64,000 nucleotides of DNA from Membranipora membranacea (Eukaryota; Bryozoa; Gymnolaemata; Cheilostomatida; Membraniporidae): positions 18,848,001 to 18,912,000 of the forward strand of contig OU612073.1 of the NCBI GenBank assembly GCA_914767715.1, in the 5' to 3' direction. The notes beneath the pieces are model-generated. The model searched no databases, was not told the DNA's origin, and saw nothing but the letters and a program-made list of their open reading frames with translations. Positions 49,423 through 60,866 of the stretch are shown piece after piece (the stretch's first letter is position 1; each line of letters starts with the position of its first letter). The translations under genes were made by a program, and so were the position numbers.

Positions 49423-50169
49423 ATACTTATATTCAAATATCATACTGACTCTCATGATCTGACTGGGCATGTAGATCACCGATAAACTAGGTTATCATTA
49501 CCACAAAGCAGGTGTCGTAAGGCTAAGTATGCATCATGCGTGACTTGAATTCGCGCATGTGCAAGAACAATGAGTTTCGTTTGGGTTCTGATTGCAACTT
49601 TGGAAAGGGGAAATGGGATATCCCCTGCATAAACTGTCAATCAAAATCAGCTAATAATGACAAGAGAGGATAACTATTAATAACAAATCCGCACGCTTTG
49701 GGGAGTATGTCACCAGAGCAGGTAGCCAATCAGATGGCTTCGGAATTCTGAGACTCAATTTTGCAGAGATCAGCTCATGCTCAGAGCTGAGCATGCGCAG
49801 AATGTTCAAATATGGTAAATGCGAACTCTTAGTTGAATATATCTGCAGCTATTTGCTCCCATCATTCAACAGCAGTGGTGTCTCATTGATAACCTCAATA
49901 TTTGCGACAGCACCATCGAACATTGTAATCTATTATTAAATGCAAGTAAGGTAGCACTTGCCGCAATTTAAATAAAAACATATCGAGGCTGCAAAATGCA
50001 AAGAGTATTCAGCATCCTCTGAGACCATGTTTGTGCAGTTTTTAATGAGGCTACTAGGATGATTAATAAGGTACTAACCAAAATTCAGCTCACTAAGTGA
50101 TGTTTTCATTTGCTTCGTGGAGTTGTTATTTGTGCTTTAACAATAGCTTGAATGTTGGAATTAGTAAAT

Positions 50170-50480
50170 GTTTAGGTGAAGTTTGTTTATTGCCTTATTT
50201 CTAATATCCATCCTGTAATTGGTTGATAGCATCGAAAGTACGGCACATAAGTAAAACAAAATAAAAGGAGTCTGAGCTGCATTAGTTGAAAAATCGTAAT
50301 AGCATTCAAAAAGGTGTTTTCTCTCTTGGTGGTTCTACATTGGATGGCTGGTATTTATCTATCTTTGCTCTTCAAGCATATTTTCTGTTTGTATTTTATT
50401 TTAATGCGGGAGTTCAGGGGGTGTGGTGATCTTAGCTGGCTATTTTAGTGAAGTGTCAGAGGCATACATCATTTAAGCAT
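50170..50480 (-). mobile_element. 3' end of a non-LTR retrotransposon, same family as 6869-7170
   Basis: Matches 6869-7150 in order (AAGTTTGTTTATTGCC, TAATATCCAYCCTGTAAT, AAAAGGAGTCTGAGCTGCAT, GGTGTTTTSTCTCTYGGTGG). It is decayed by substitutions and indels with no open frame. It begins at the presumed 3' terminus of the element, as expected of 5'-truncated LINE insertions. Confidence 0.7.
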
Positions 50481-50569
50481 ATAGAGAGTATTTGTTGTAT
50501 TAGTAATAGGCCAGCAGCGGCTATACATAAAAGGCTCTAAAAATTACATTTGTGTAAGTGTCTTGAACA

Positions 50570-51830
50570 GAGAAAATTGAAGACTGTATCTGGTGTAGTT
50601 TTTTATGCCCGCTCTGATGACACATATGTACCATTTCACAAATGGGGCAAAAAGGGGCGAATCCAAGTAAGAAACACGAAAAAGGGGGTTAAAAGGGCGT
50701 TTTTTGCAATTTAACTTCTCTTGGCAAACTTCATAGAATGAAACAGTGTCATTGAATTTTTTTTATCAATATCATGCATATCTTGAGTAGTTTTTGGGAA
50801 AATATCATACTGATAAACCCAATGGTTGACGTTTTACAGACAAATTGTAGTCACCCCTCGAACACAGTTGCGGCATAATAATAGGTTTTGTGCAAGCGTG
50901 CAAGAATAACAGTGATAAATGTACTTCTCATGTCATTTTTCATGATTTGTTTATAAAAAGACCCCATCATAAAGTATCTGGTAGCAGTGTAATAATAAAT
51001 TGAGAATATATGAGAAAGGGGTGGATCCAGTTTGGACGTGAAAAACAGGTAAACGTTTATGAAGTTTTATTCTGGTTAAGCGTGTAATCTGATTATGTAT
51101 TTTGAATTTAATAGCTATTTTAAATAGCACATAAGTATCACTGCTAAAACAAAACAAAGAAAGGATGCAAATTCATACTAGTTTAAAGGTCAAGGTCTTC
51201 ATCATCGGTAATTTGGTCATACTCATCTTGCTGAGTGTCGTCCCTGCCATTGTCGCATTGAAGGCATCCACACAATTGCGTACAATCAATGCAAACCGGC
51301 CTTCAAACATGAGCATCCACCGCTTTTGTCTGGGGTAGTTTTTTATGGCCGTTCTGATGGCGCATATGTACTATTTTACAGATGGGGCAAAAGGGGGCGG
51401 ATCCAAGTAAGAAACGTGGAAAAGGGGGTATATAGAGCGTTTTTACCATTTAACTTCTTTCGGCAAAGATCATAGAATGATGTGGCGTCATTGAAATTTT
51501 TTTTATCAATTCCATGTAAATCTTGAGTGGTTTTTGAGAAAATATCATACTGCTAAATCTATCTATTGACGTTTTACAGACAGATCGTAGACACCCCTCA
51601 AACACAGTTGTGGCATAAAAATAGGTTTTGCGCAACCTTCCCAGAATAACAGCGATAAATAAACTTCATATGTGATTTTCATTATCTTTTTATAAGAAGA
51701 CCCTAATATAAAATAACTGGTAGCAGTGTAATTATGAATTGGGAATATATGGGGACAGGGTGGATCCAGTTAAGATGTGGAAAACTGTTAAGATGTGAAA
51801 AACAGGTAGAGTCCAGAAACTTCTTGCCAA
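50570..51830. repeat. Two direct repeats of about 500 bp inside the 5.8-kb element
   Basis: The segment starting GTAGTTTTTTATGCCCG at about 50597 recurs at about 51335. Shared text includes GATGGGGCAAAA, GGATCCAAGTAAGAAAC, CATTGAA plus a T run, GACGTTTTACAGACA and CACCCCTC-AACACAGTTG. Period about 735 bp, clearly diverged. No coding potential. Confidence 0.75.
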
Positions 51831-52014
51831 TGAGTGATCAAAAAATTGCATTTAATAATAATTATCTCTCTGGGGTTACCTAGAATTGAGTGAAACTAGA
51901 CCCGAATTTCGCTGGGAATCCAATTATGTAAAGTTCATAACTCTCAGAGTGCATATTCTTTCTACAGAGGCTGAAGGAAAGCAAAGAAAGATGAACTAAT
52001 GTGCTTATCAAATG

Positions 52015-52390
52015 CATCGAAAACCTGTATTGATATAATACATTCTTTCTCAAGGTAAAAATCCAGTCAATGACTAATTAGAAGGTGAGATATATGTACA
52101 AACATATATAAAATTGTTACATAAAAATACAATAAGTGAATACCAACAATAATATGACCTGTGTAAACAAGAAGGAAAGCAAAAAAAACGAGTATTTCCT
52201 GCTGTGAAAACCAGTATTTATAAATACATTCAAGGTACAAATCCTCTTCATTGACTAATTGGAAAGTAGATATTGGTACAAGCCTGTATCAAATGAATAT
52301 ATACAGCAGTAAAACACATACCTGCAATGTGACCTATGTCAACGTGTGGGCATGCAACAAAGGACATCAAGAATATAAAATTCATGTGAA
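52015..52390. repeat. Diverged tandem repeat of about 180 bp inside the 5.8-kb element
   Basis: The segment around CAATGACTAATTAGAAGGTG (about 52068) recurs near 52247 as CATTGACTAATTGGAAAGTA, each followed by GATAT-GTACAA and TATGACCT/TGTGACCT. This is two units only. Confidence 0.55.
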
Positions 52391-53507
52391 AACATGCTTT
52401 GACACAAATGCATGCAGAGTATTTTTGTACTTGGTCATCTTGTTAAATTTGGTGCTTCTTAGTCTTTGGCAATGATCTATGATCGGAATAGTTATTTTAA
52501 GCCTTTTTGCGTGGTTCTTCCTCCTTCGCTGCATCACTGAAAGAATGATGAAACTCAAGATTAAGGAGCGGAAATATAATCGCATAACTGGATCTCAAGT
52601 TAACAGCAGGAGGTAGAACAACCTTTGAACAAAAATGATTCTATCTCACATCACATCTAGCAGCTAAGTTAAAAAGCTTGCAAAACAAATCTGTTGGATG
52701 AATATGTTATTCGTATTACAAGCGAGTAGATATATAAACACGGGGGGAGGAAGGGGGGTTATGGCTTTCTTGTAATGGATGTCAACTGCTTAGACCTATG
52801 ACATCACCCTACACATATTTTACAAGTATAATCTTCTTTAAATAAAACATAGATGCTGAAATAGATATAACACTACAGAAATAACCTATAGTTACCCTAG
52901 AGGAGTAATATTTGGCGAGATTTAGCTAGTTTATGGGTGACTTAATGTTAGCTAGCACTAACTTTTGGCAAGCTGAGGTGAGAGTCTAAATGAAATAAGG
53001 CTTGAATGTCACCTGTCTTAGGAGTGTGTAAAATGGTGAACATCTCCTCCAGCAAACTATTTACTCCTCTAGAGTTTTCAAGGTTTTGAACTATCCTTCA
53101 CCTTTCATAAGTCTTCCTGGAATAGTGTTTGATGGTAGTGTGCTTCTCTTGCCACATCATCAGAATTTTCAAATATATAATAGTAAGCTCTCTATTTCAT
53201 TAGCTTGAGTCGCTTGGCCAGCTGAAAAAAAAAAACGAATCGAGCATCTGTAATTCATAAACACTGAACAGTAAAGAGTAACCAAGCTGTCGCCTTGTTT
53301 CCGTTGTCATCATCACTACTAGATGTATCTTCATTCTAAATACATAAATGATAGTTTGATAACACTGCTATCACAACACATTAACACTACTAATAATGCT
53401 AACAGCAGTGTTACGCCTTGCTAGTAGTAACAGCAATCCAGTCCCACTAGCATTAAAAGGCTGATGAGTAACTGGCATGCTTTAAATGTAGTGATTTGGA
53501 CCATAGT

Positions 53508-53623
53508 CCTTCTGTAGTTGGTGCAAGTCCAGTGGTCGAGTGCCCCATTGGTCGAGGCCTTTTCTCTCTTAGGCCTTGACCACTGGGGCACTCGACCACT
53601 GGACATGCAACAACTACAGAAGG
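53508..53623. mobile_element. Near-perfect hairpin insertion with 11-bp direct repeats
   Basis: Arms 53508-53560 and 53571-53623 are almost fully complementary (CCTTCTGTAGTTG, CCAGTGGTCGAGTGCCCCA and inverses) with a 10-nt loop. GTGATTTGGAC occurs immediately outside both sides (53491-53501 and 53627-53637). Confidence 0.78.
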
Positions 53624-54929
53624 CCTGTGATTTGGACTGGAGCAAGCTGTAATAGCCAAGTTACTCCTTGCTGAAAGTAAGGTCAACAATTACATAGACC
53701 TATTTTTTTTACATAAACCCAATCTTTTTAAATTATTGATTTTCTAATAATATTGATAACCTACCATCACATTGAAACACCTGGGATGAGGATAGGCTAC
53801 TAGTACTAGAAGAAACACTAGTATGTTCATGAAATAAACAAATAAATGTACTTGTAGTAAACAAAACATTGAAGCCTGAAAGTGAAGTAAACAATCACAA
53901 TCATTCATCTTAACACTCACATTTTTCCTGGTGTGGGCTTTCTGTGCAGCTACTAGTTTTGTTATGCAAATCTCAGATATCAGATTTTGTGAGCATAGAA
54001 AGAATGTTCATTTCTATTGTCATCATTCTCCATTCTATCACAATATATATCCCATGATCATAAAGCATTATGATGGTAGCTAATCTCTCTGATCCAGAGT
54101 AATTCAGTAGCTTCCTGCTGCTCAGTCTGTTTGTCTAGCAAAACCCAATCCTCAGCTTTGCTCAGAGCAGTGTCCAGTTGCTGTTGTGACAATTTAATCA
54201 GTGGATATTATCATATGCTCTGTGTTGTGGGAATTGATGCAGCAAGACTCATGGTTGGCGGCCATCTTTTATAAACAAAAATGCTCTGCACTATCATTGG
54301 CTAATCGTCAAAATAATCCATTTTGATTGGCTAAATGTTGCCAAGTAACTTTTGCAAGTTAGTTCTGCAGAAATATTGTAGAATCTGCATCAGAAAATAA
54401 TTTTAGCAAAACATTATTTATTGCCCCACTTATGGAATAGTACCACTTCAAAAATCAAAACAATAATAAATATCATTTGATTATTTACTATTAATTTTCT
54501 CTGTTCATCATCCTTACACACAATGAAACAATATTGAGGTGCTGCTGCTGCTGGCCTATAAGGCACTACATCTATAAAATACATCTAATATAACCATGTG
54601 CTTTCACAATGCTTGTATACAAATAAGTAAACCAATGAAACAAGAGTATCAGGCTACGCCCCTTCTACCCTGCTGTGTGGCTAACAAATTCTTCCGAAGA
54701 AATAAGCTGTATAAATTCCATAATGATAAACACATTGACATTATATTAAATACTTGACTTTGGATATTGAACTTCTCCAATATCCAAAATCAGATCGTAT
54801 CAGTCATTTGAGTTTTTTATGATTCTTATATGAAAGATAAAAACAGGTGGTAAACATTTGGTCATTCTTTATATTCTTTACGAATGAGAAAGCCGATCAA
54901 ATCTTCAGTTCTAACAGATTTCAATCATA

Positions 54930-57900
54930 ATGGGTAAGTTATATCGCTAGAAACGTCGCAACCGTACCAAAAACTAATTGTCTTATTTATTGTATGGACT
55001 TTGTGATATAGGAGATTCCTACCATTCAATTTTTTTTGAAATAGTATTCATTCCTTCGGGTAGTACATACTAGATTTTGATATTTAATGTTGAATTACTT
55101 TTTTACAGATGCGACTACCTCTGAATATGACATTCTCCGCCTGATATCCGATATGCCGTACTGCCTCTTCAACGCTCTACCAGGAAATCTGCAGAATCTG
55201 AAATTCCAAGATACATCCAATGGTGACGCGCTCGAAAAGGAAACTTGGATGATGGACACAAACTTCAACATAGCCATTAGTCTGATGAGGTATCAGCAGA
55301 AGATTGACACCAAGCTCTCTGATGACCTTGAAAGTTCTATAAACAAGGTTTTGGAAGCAGATGAATGCAATGCCACTGCATGGATCAACAAAGCAATGTA
55401 TGAGACCATAAAAGTCCAATCAGATATTGCTGCCGCATCAGCTGCAATAGCGAGAGTGAATGATCTGCTCTCATCAGAGGATCAGGTGTCAAACGAACTG
55501 AAATTTCAATATGCATTTTGGTTATTTACAATGATGAATGATGACAGTGAGAACAAGCAGCGGGCCTTAGAAATATTCGGGAAAGCCTTGGATGGAAATG
55601 TCGGCGATATAAGATACCATTACCTGTATATGAAATGTTTAGCAAAGGAGCTTACCATAATAACAGCTGACCGTCTTTCAACGCGCAGTCGTTTTTGTGA
55701 GCAGCTGATCAGACTTAACAGCTGTGACAATGTGAGGTATAGGTTTCAGATGTATTTGTGCCTTGCTAAAGTGCAGCTTAACAGATATGTTGCCGAGACT
55801 ATCGAATCCAATTCAGATGATTTACAGAAAGAGTTTGGACAAGCTCCAGATATGAAGTTTTGTGTAAATCAAATTGAGAAACTTTTGCAACAGAATCCTG
55901 ACATAATCCTGTTTGCTAATTCCTATGCTTGCATCGCTCAATGTTTGATGAATGCAGTTGCACCAAATACGCCCTCTGAAGTAACTGAGCGTCTCCAGAA
56001 AGCGTTATACTATGCCCAACGGTACGAACATGGACAACCAAGCAGGAACATAAAAGGACCTTACATGTGTGCACGAATAATTTTTTACCAGTGGGCTGTC
56101 AGATACTATGCCAAAAACAAACTCTTTGTGGACGATGTTCGCCGAAGCAGAGGATACACAGGCAAACCTAAGCAAAGTAAGTACAGAGTTGTGCATCTGC
56201 AACCGTTTGACTGAATTGAAACAAGGACAATCAATAGAGTACAGTTCGATTGTGTAGGGCTTAGACAGGGCCTCAACGACCAGAGAAACTTCTTGGTGGG
56301 AAAACATGTATAAAACTAGTCTAAGTGCTCAGACTCCAAGGCGCATGGAGTTACTTGCGCAAGTTATCAAACTCAAAGAGGAGTTTGATAGCTTGCGCAA
56401 GTAACTCCCTGCGCCTTGGAGTCTGAGCACTTAGACTAGTATAAAACGAACCTTGGCAATTAATGACACTCATTTCAATTTCAATCTATTTTAATTCAAA
56501 TCTGTCATGGTATGTAATGGCAGTGGTACTTTTGTAAGGGATAATGAAGTGGAGCTCTTACTTATTTATATTTTTTAATTCATCAATCAATCCTCCCAGC
56601 CGGCAAGGTTTAGCCAGCAACCTTCTGCAGAGGTTGCCAATGGGCAGCTTTATTGTTAGCCAATATCCTCTGACATCACCTGTCTTTGATAGGTATGCCA
56701 GAGGGCGCCAGATATCCCCATTTCCAAGCAACAGATATAATTGGTTGTAGATGCTTCTGCTTGTATACTCTATTTTCTTGCCATTGGCGGTTGCAGAAAT
56801 AACTTTTCTGGATTGACAACACATAGCCAACACTCAAATATTAATGAATTTACCATCTTTTAGTATGGCTCCAGCATGAGAACAGTTTACTCCTCATTGT
56901 TTTCGACAGGGCTCTCAACCACTCAGGTTTAGCCCGAGTTACTCAGATTTTTGGGTTCAACTCAGGCTACTCAGGGGATTTTAGAATGTAAGCTAAAAAC
57001 TCAGATTTTGCTCGTTGGCAGAGATGAATAATATATAAACAATGCTAAATGTTGCCTTACAATAATTTATGCCATATTATTAATGAATGATGCAGTATTA
57101 GATTCTAGTTGTGATAAGCTATGTAAACAATACTGCACTGCCTATACTAATAATGCCTCTCACTGCACTCACTGTAATAATACTCTCGCTGCACTGCCTA
57201 TTCAAGTCATTTCTAAATCAATGATCAAACAATGATCCCAGAGATCCCAAGATATTATTATGGCTAAATAGAAATCGGAATTTCAGACATGTTAAAAAAT
57301 GGATTTTGCAGGTGAACCCGATAAATCCAGACAATGATTTCAATAGCATCACATTACATCAATTATGCCTTTCTACCCTGGCGCCTCGATTCGATTATTG
57401 CACTGCCTATACTAATAATGCCTCTCACTGCACTCACTGTAATAATACTCTCACTGCGCTGCCTATTCAAGTCATTTCTAAATCAATGATCAAACAATGA
57501 TTTCTAAGCATTATAGAATATCAACACTTTACACCCCAACTGAGATGAATAATAAAGATAACATCAAACTTTTGCATGAAATAATGTGTGGTATTTGTCG
57601 TGGGTATTTGATTTCATTTGTGATAAGCTATGCTCTTATTGAACTGCCAATCCCAGAGATTTGCGAAAGAGATTATCATGGCTAAATAGAATATGGAATT
57701 TTAGACATGTTAAAAAAGTGATTTTGCAGGTGAACCGGATAAATTCAGGCAATGATTTCAATAGCATCACATCACATTAATTATGCCTTTCTACCCTGGC
57801 GCCTTTAAATCAATATTTTTACAAACATCATATTTTAACATCATGGGGATTCATTTTCACCTGTGGAGACGGCCTTGGTCAGTCCATATGAATTGGTTCA

Positions 57901-58975
57901 TCGAGATTTTATGTTTACAAGAAATGCTCTAGGTTTGTATTGATTTACTTGCTATCACAAACATGAAATGTTGCGAGAAAAGGATGCATATACTTTGTCA
58001 ATAAAGGAACTTGCTACTAGAGTATTGAACTTGCATTTGAGGGCATCGCTCTAGAAAATTGTGTATGATGTGATCAAGGAGTTGTCTTTAACAATTAAAT
58101 TGAAAACTTTCCTTAGTAATTTCTTGTCTATGGTACATATGCTCGTGTGCAAAACAGGCAGACAATAAATACATAAAGAGGGAAATTACACAACTTTTGA
58201 ACATCATGTAAGCTAATGGCTTTAAACTTAGATGCAACATTTTTTTAACAACATTCATTCTTTGACTTGCTTTGCCAGCTATTCTTTGCACATAATCTTC
58301 AAAACTCAGGTGTTTCACCCGACAATATTTCGGTGCCATCTCAGACGTACCCTCAGCTGTTTATGCTCAGGGCGTTATACACCTTTAAAATACCACTATG
58401 CGACATGCTAATATCAAAACTCAGGTTTCAAATCCTCCCAGGCTGAGAGCCCTGCTTATCCAGGGAATAAAAAAAATTGAAGTGGAGCTCAGCTCCACTT
58501 CAAGAAGGGTGTTTATAACCAAGTGGAGCTGAGCTCCACTTACTCACTGTACAAAAGTACCACTGTGTAATGGTACATGAATGTATCTGTTACAGAAAAG
58601 GTTTGGCAATTTTTGAGGAAGGAGTACCATGCACTAAAGGCTGATGATGATCCTGACACAAGGACACTGTTGACACAAGCTTTGCGTTGGCTGGAAACAC
58701 ATTATGAGTTAGGTGGGCCCTTTGTACATGAGTACCCACGAGTACTCAGCCTTCTAGGTAAAGATTTTGATACTGTAAGTGCAGCATATGGTCGAGGGCC
58801 TCAAGGTATACCATATGACAAGTACATAGCACTGACACACAAAGGTCTTTTCTATGAGTCTCATGAGCGTATAAATGAAGCAAAGATGTTCTTGAACCAA
58901 GCCATCACAGACAGTGACTACCAAAAAACCTGGGATGCACGAAGAGCTCTGACAAGATTAAACCAAAGAGACTGA
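54930..58975 (+). CDS. TPR-like helical-repeat protein, subtype B, intact gene
   Basis: Exons 54930-54933 (ATGG), 55109-56176 and 58596-58975 join in phase (G|AT and CAAA|AA) to give 483 aa. The protein is helical, with no signal peptide or membrane segment. Matches to subtype A include TW-x-MD-x-NF near residue 50, AWINKAMYE, LKFQYAFWLFTMMNDD, RYHYLYMKCL, YRFQMYLCLAKVQ, GPYMCARIIFYQWA, and in exon 3 GGPFVHEYPRVLSLLG, GPQGIPYDKY and the TPR-like pair starting ALTHKGLFYE at about 436. Intron 2 is 2.4 kb because it contains a hairpin (56317-56439) and a hAT-like element (56521-58565), both absent from the pseudogene duplicate at 28.0-29.1 kb. Splice sites are intact despite the insertions. Size and start-codon-only first exon resemble IFIT genes; function is otherwise unknown. 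Confidence 0.77.
56317..56439. mobile_element. 123-bp hairpin insertion with 8-bp TSD and empty site
   Basis: Arms of about 58 bp (TAGTCTAAGTGCTCAGACTC... and its inverse) are separated by AAAGAG only. TATAAAAC flanks both sides (56309-56316 and 56440-56447). The duplicate locus has a single TATAAAAC with nothing inserted (28623-28630). It lies in intron 2 of the subtype B TPR gene. Confidence 0.88.
56521..58565. mobile_element. hAT-like transposon in intron 2 of the TPR gene, 8-bp TSD and empty site
   Basis: The inverted ends are CAGTGGTACTTTTGTA, flanked by TGTAATGG on both sides (56513-56520 and 58566-58573). The pseudogene duplicate lacks it (about 28694-28712). Subterminal regions repeat AAGTGGAGCT palindromes. 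The interior contains repeated CACTGCCTATACTAATAATG blocks (about 57132 and 57400) and a LINE RT fragment. A 91-codon minus-strand frame (56833-56558) is also open in the second copy at 60904-61179. No recognisable transposase, so non-autonomous. Confidence 0.87.
58088..58339 (-). mobile_element. LINE RT fragment inside the hAT-like element
   Basis: The minus-strand frame has LSFEDYVQRIAGKASQRM, then KPLAYMMFKSCVISLFMYLL, matching the fragment at 21.45 kb. It was carried or captured inside the hAT element, since it lies between the element's ends. Confidence 0.65.
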
Positions 58976-59045
58976 ACCAAATTAATGGCAGCTCAGTCAA
59001 CCCTGAGGAACAAACCTTGACCGTATAATACAACAGAGAGACTGA

Positions 59046-59640
59046 AATTTCTTAATTAGGCCGGACATCAATCAGTTGAGTTTATTAAGTTCTAATCATA
59101 CAGTTGACTCCTCAAAGTGACTTTTATGTCACAAAAGGGAGACCTCTGAACACTGGCGCTAACTAGCGAGAAAACAGTTATCCTTCATCAACGTTTCAGA
59201 CTAAGTTTATATATTTGTATTTGTTTCTAAGATATTAGCACACATTCTTATTCCACATGATGCGGTGATACAAAATGTGTTCACAAATTAATTTTTTTCT
59301 CATGTCCTTTTCTAAACTTGCTCTAACACAACACCAATATTTCAGACAAGATACTATGTAACACCGTTAAAATCTACAATGTTTTGAATCTTTATATATT
59401 TATATTTTTAATTCCTTCAACCACAAATTTCAAACAATAAATCATGTAGTTCAGACAAAACAGTTATAGGCAGAGCGCTCCGATGCAGTATGTCTTGTCT
59501 TTGAGAAGGGGCTGACTGAGGTAACTCGGATCAACCTGGGTTCAGGTCTCAGGGACCCATAGAACTCAAGCCTTCCATAAAACAAAGTTTAATCTAGCAT
59601 CGTTGTTCCAAACGCCCCGAAATTCGAACGAATCGGAGCA
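59046..59640. other. 3' flank of the subtype B gene
   Basis: Partly related to the tandemly duplicated segment at 29080-29530 downstream of the pseudogene. No gene is seen. Confidence 0.4.
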
Positions 59641-59666
59641 AATATGAAACTGTGATGCACGTCGGC

Positions 59667-60301
59667 TTAGCTGCCCCCTTTAGGACGGATCGACCAAAGG
59701 TTCGGTGCCTCACCTGTTTGTAGAATTGGCATGAGGTTACAAAGTGAAGGGCTGTGTCTTTGTCTTGACCACATTTTGGACAGTCCTATTTCATCTGTTA
59801 GCTTGAGTTTTTGCAGGTGTACTTTGAATGGCCCGTGACCAGTTACAACTGATATTAGGTTACTGATCTCTGAGCGTCCAAAGCAGAGGAGCCCAGTTTC
59901 AAATCTTAGATTTCTAGGAGTATTGAACATTCTAAGTTGGTGCATCGAGTATTTTTTCTTGTTTGTCAATAAAAGCAGTTCAGCTTTGTTGGGGTTGACT
60001 GTCAATCCTACATTTACGCACCAATTTTGGATTCTTGACAGAGCATTTTGCATGAGTTCTGATACAGTACTTATTTCCTTGCCAGTTGTGCAAATAACTA
60101 TGTCATCTGCATAGCCTTGAGCCCAGATACCTTGAGTATGACCAAAAGTTCATTTACAACAATGTTCCACAGAATAGTAGTATGGTATTGGTATGGTTTG
60201 ATGCGCATTGTAATCTGTCTCTGTCGCATGTGGTTAAGAAATAATAAATGTTTTGTCAAGCTAAAATGGGATCCATACGGGTTCTCTATAAATTGATGCA
60301 C
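59667..60301 (-). mobile_element. Non-LTR retrotransposon RT fragment with YADD box
   Basis: On the minus strand 60301-60100 encodes TILWNIVVNELLVIL. After a frameshift, from about 60118, GYADDIVICTTGKE follows, then ALSRIQNWCVNVGLTVNP and NKAELLLLTNKKK. The motifs LLWNIVVNELL, YADD and GLxVNPxKxE are the B, C and D blocks of jockey-like reverse transcriptases. The downstream part includes a GHGPFKVHLQ-KL segment. Disabled by the frameshift and truncation. Confidence 0.8.
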
Positions 60302-60866
60302 ATAATAAAATTTATAATTTAAAGAAGACTGAATTTAAAATCTGCGCACATTGTGCTCTAAAACATTGTTGCCATAGCTCTATTCTACCAACAATGTTGA
60401 TGGCAGAGTATCTAAAGTCAGTAGGGGTGTGTAGAGTCAGTTGTTGGTCAATAGAGATTTTATGCATTTCAACTTTGTAAACATGCTCCTTTTACTATCA
60501 CAATTATATTAAGACTATCCATGAGGTTCTTTTTTCATGTAGAAGTATTTGCTAGAAATGTCACTATCCTTAATAATTGTGGATTAATGTGTGGCAATAA
60601 TACGTAAATAAAATGAGGTTACAAATGTCCTCCTATTCCGCAGCTCATAGGATTTTAAATTCTTAACAGGCAAACCAAGCATTACTTAAATCATCTTATC
60701 TAAACATAATTCAATTCCATTGTTCAATTGGGATTGAATAGTCTCAACGAGCAAGGTAACACATTTGAGAGGAAGTGATATAAATTCTTCATAGCAGGTT
60801 TTATAGCCCCTTAAAGTGCTGATAGAGCTCAGTTCTAAGGTTTCGCTCCCGCTGCTCATTTGTATA
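60302..60866. other. Intergenic, inverted similarity to 29.7 kb
   Basis: About 60700-60800 matches 29680-29790 in inverse orientation (ATTCAATCCCAATTG-like, GTGATATAAATT). Nothing else is recognised. Confidence 0.45.

Larger units (their letters stand above)
48882..54695. mobile_element. 5.8-kb DNA transposon with long inverted ends and 9-bp TSD
   Basis: The left end GGAAGAATTTGTTAGCCACA continues ...AGCAGGGTAGAAGGGGCGT. The inverse of the right end is the same over about 43 bp with about two mismatches. GAAGAAATA flanks both ends (48873-48881 and 54696-54704). The duplicate block has this site unoccupied (27756-27764). A 9-bp duplication would suit MULE/MuDR-type elements, but no transposase or other long frame is visible, so class is unproven. 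The interior is a mosaic: a small MITE, a LINE 3' end, direct repeats and a hairpin, listed separately. Confidence 0.88.
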
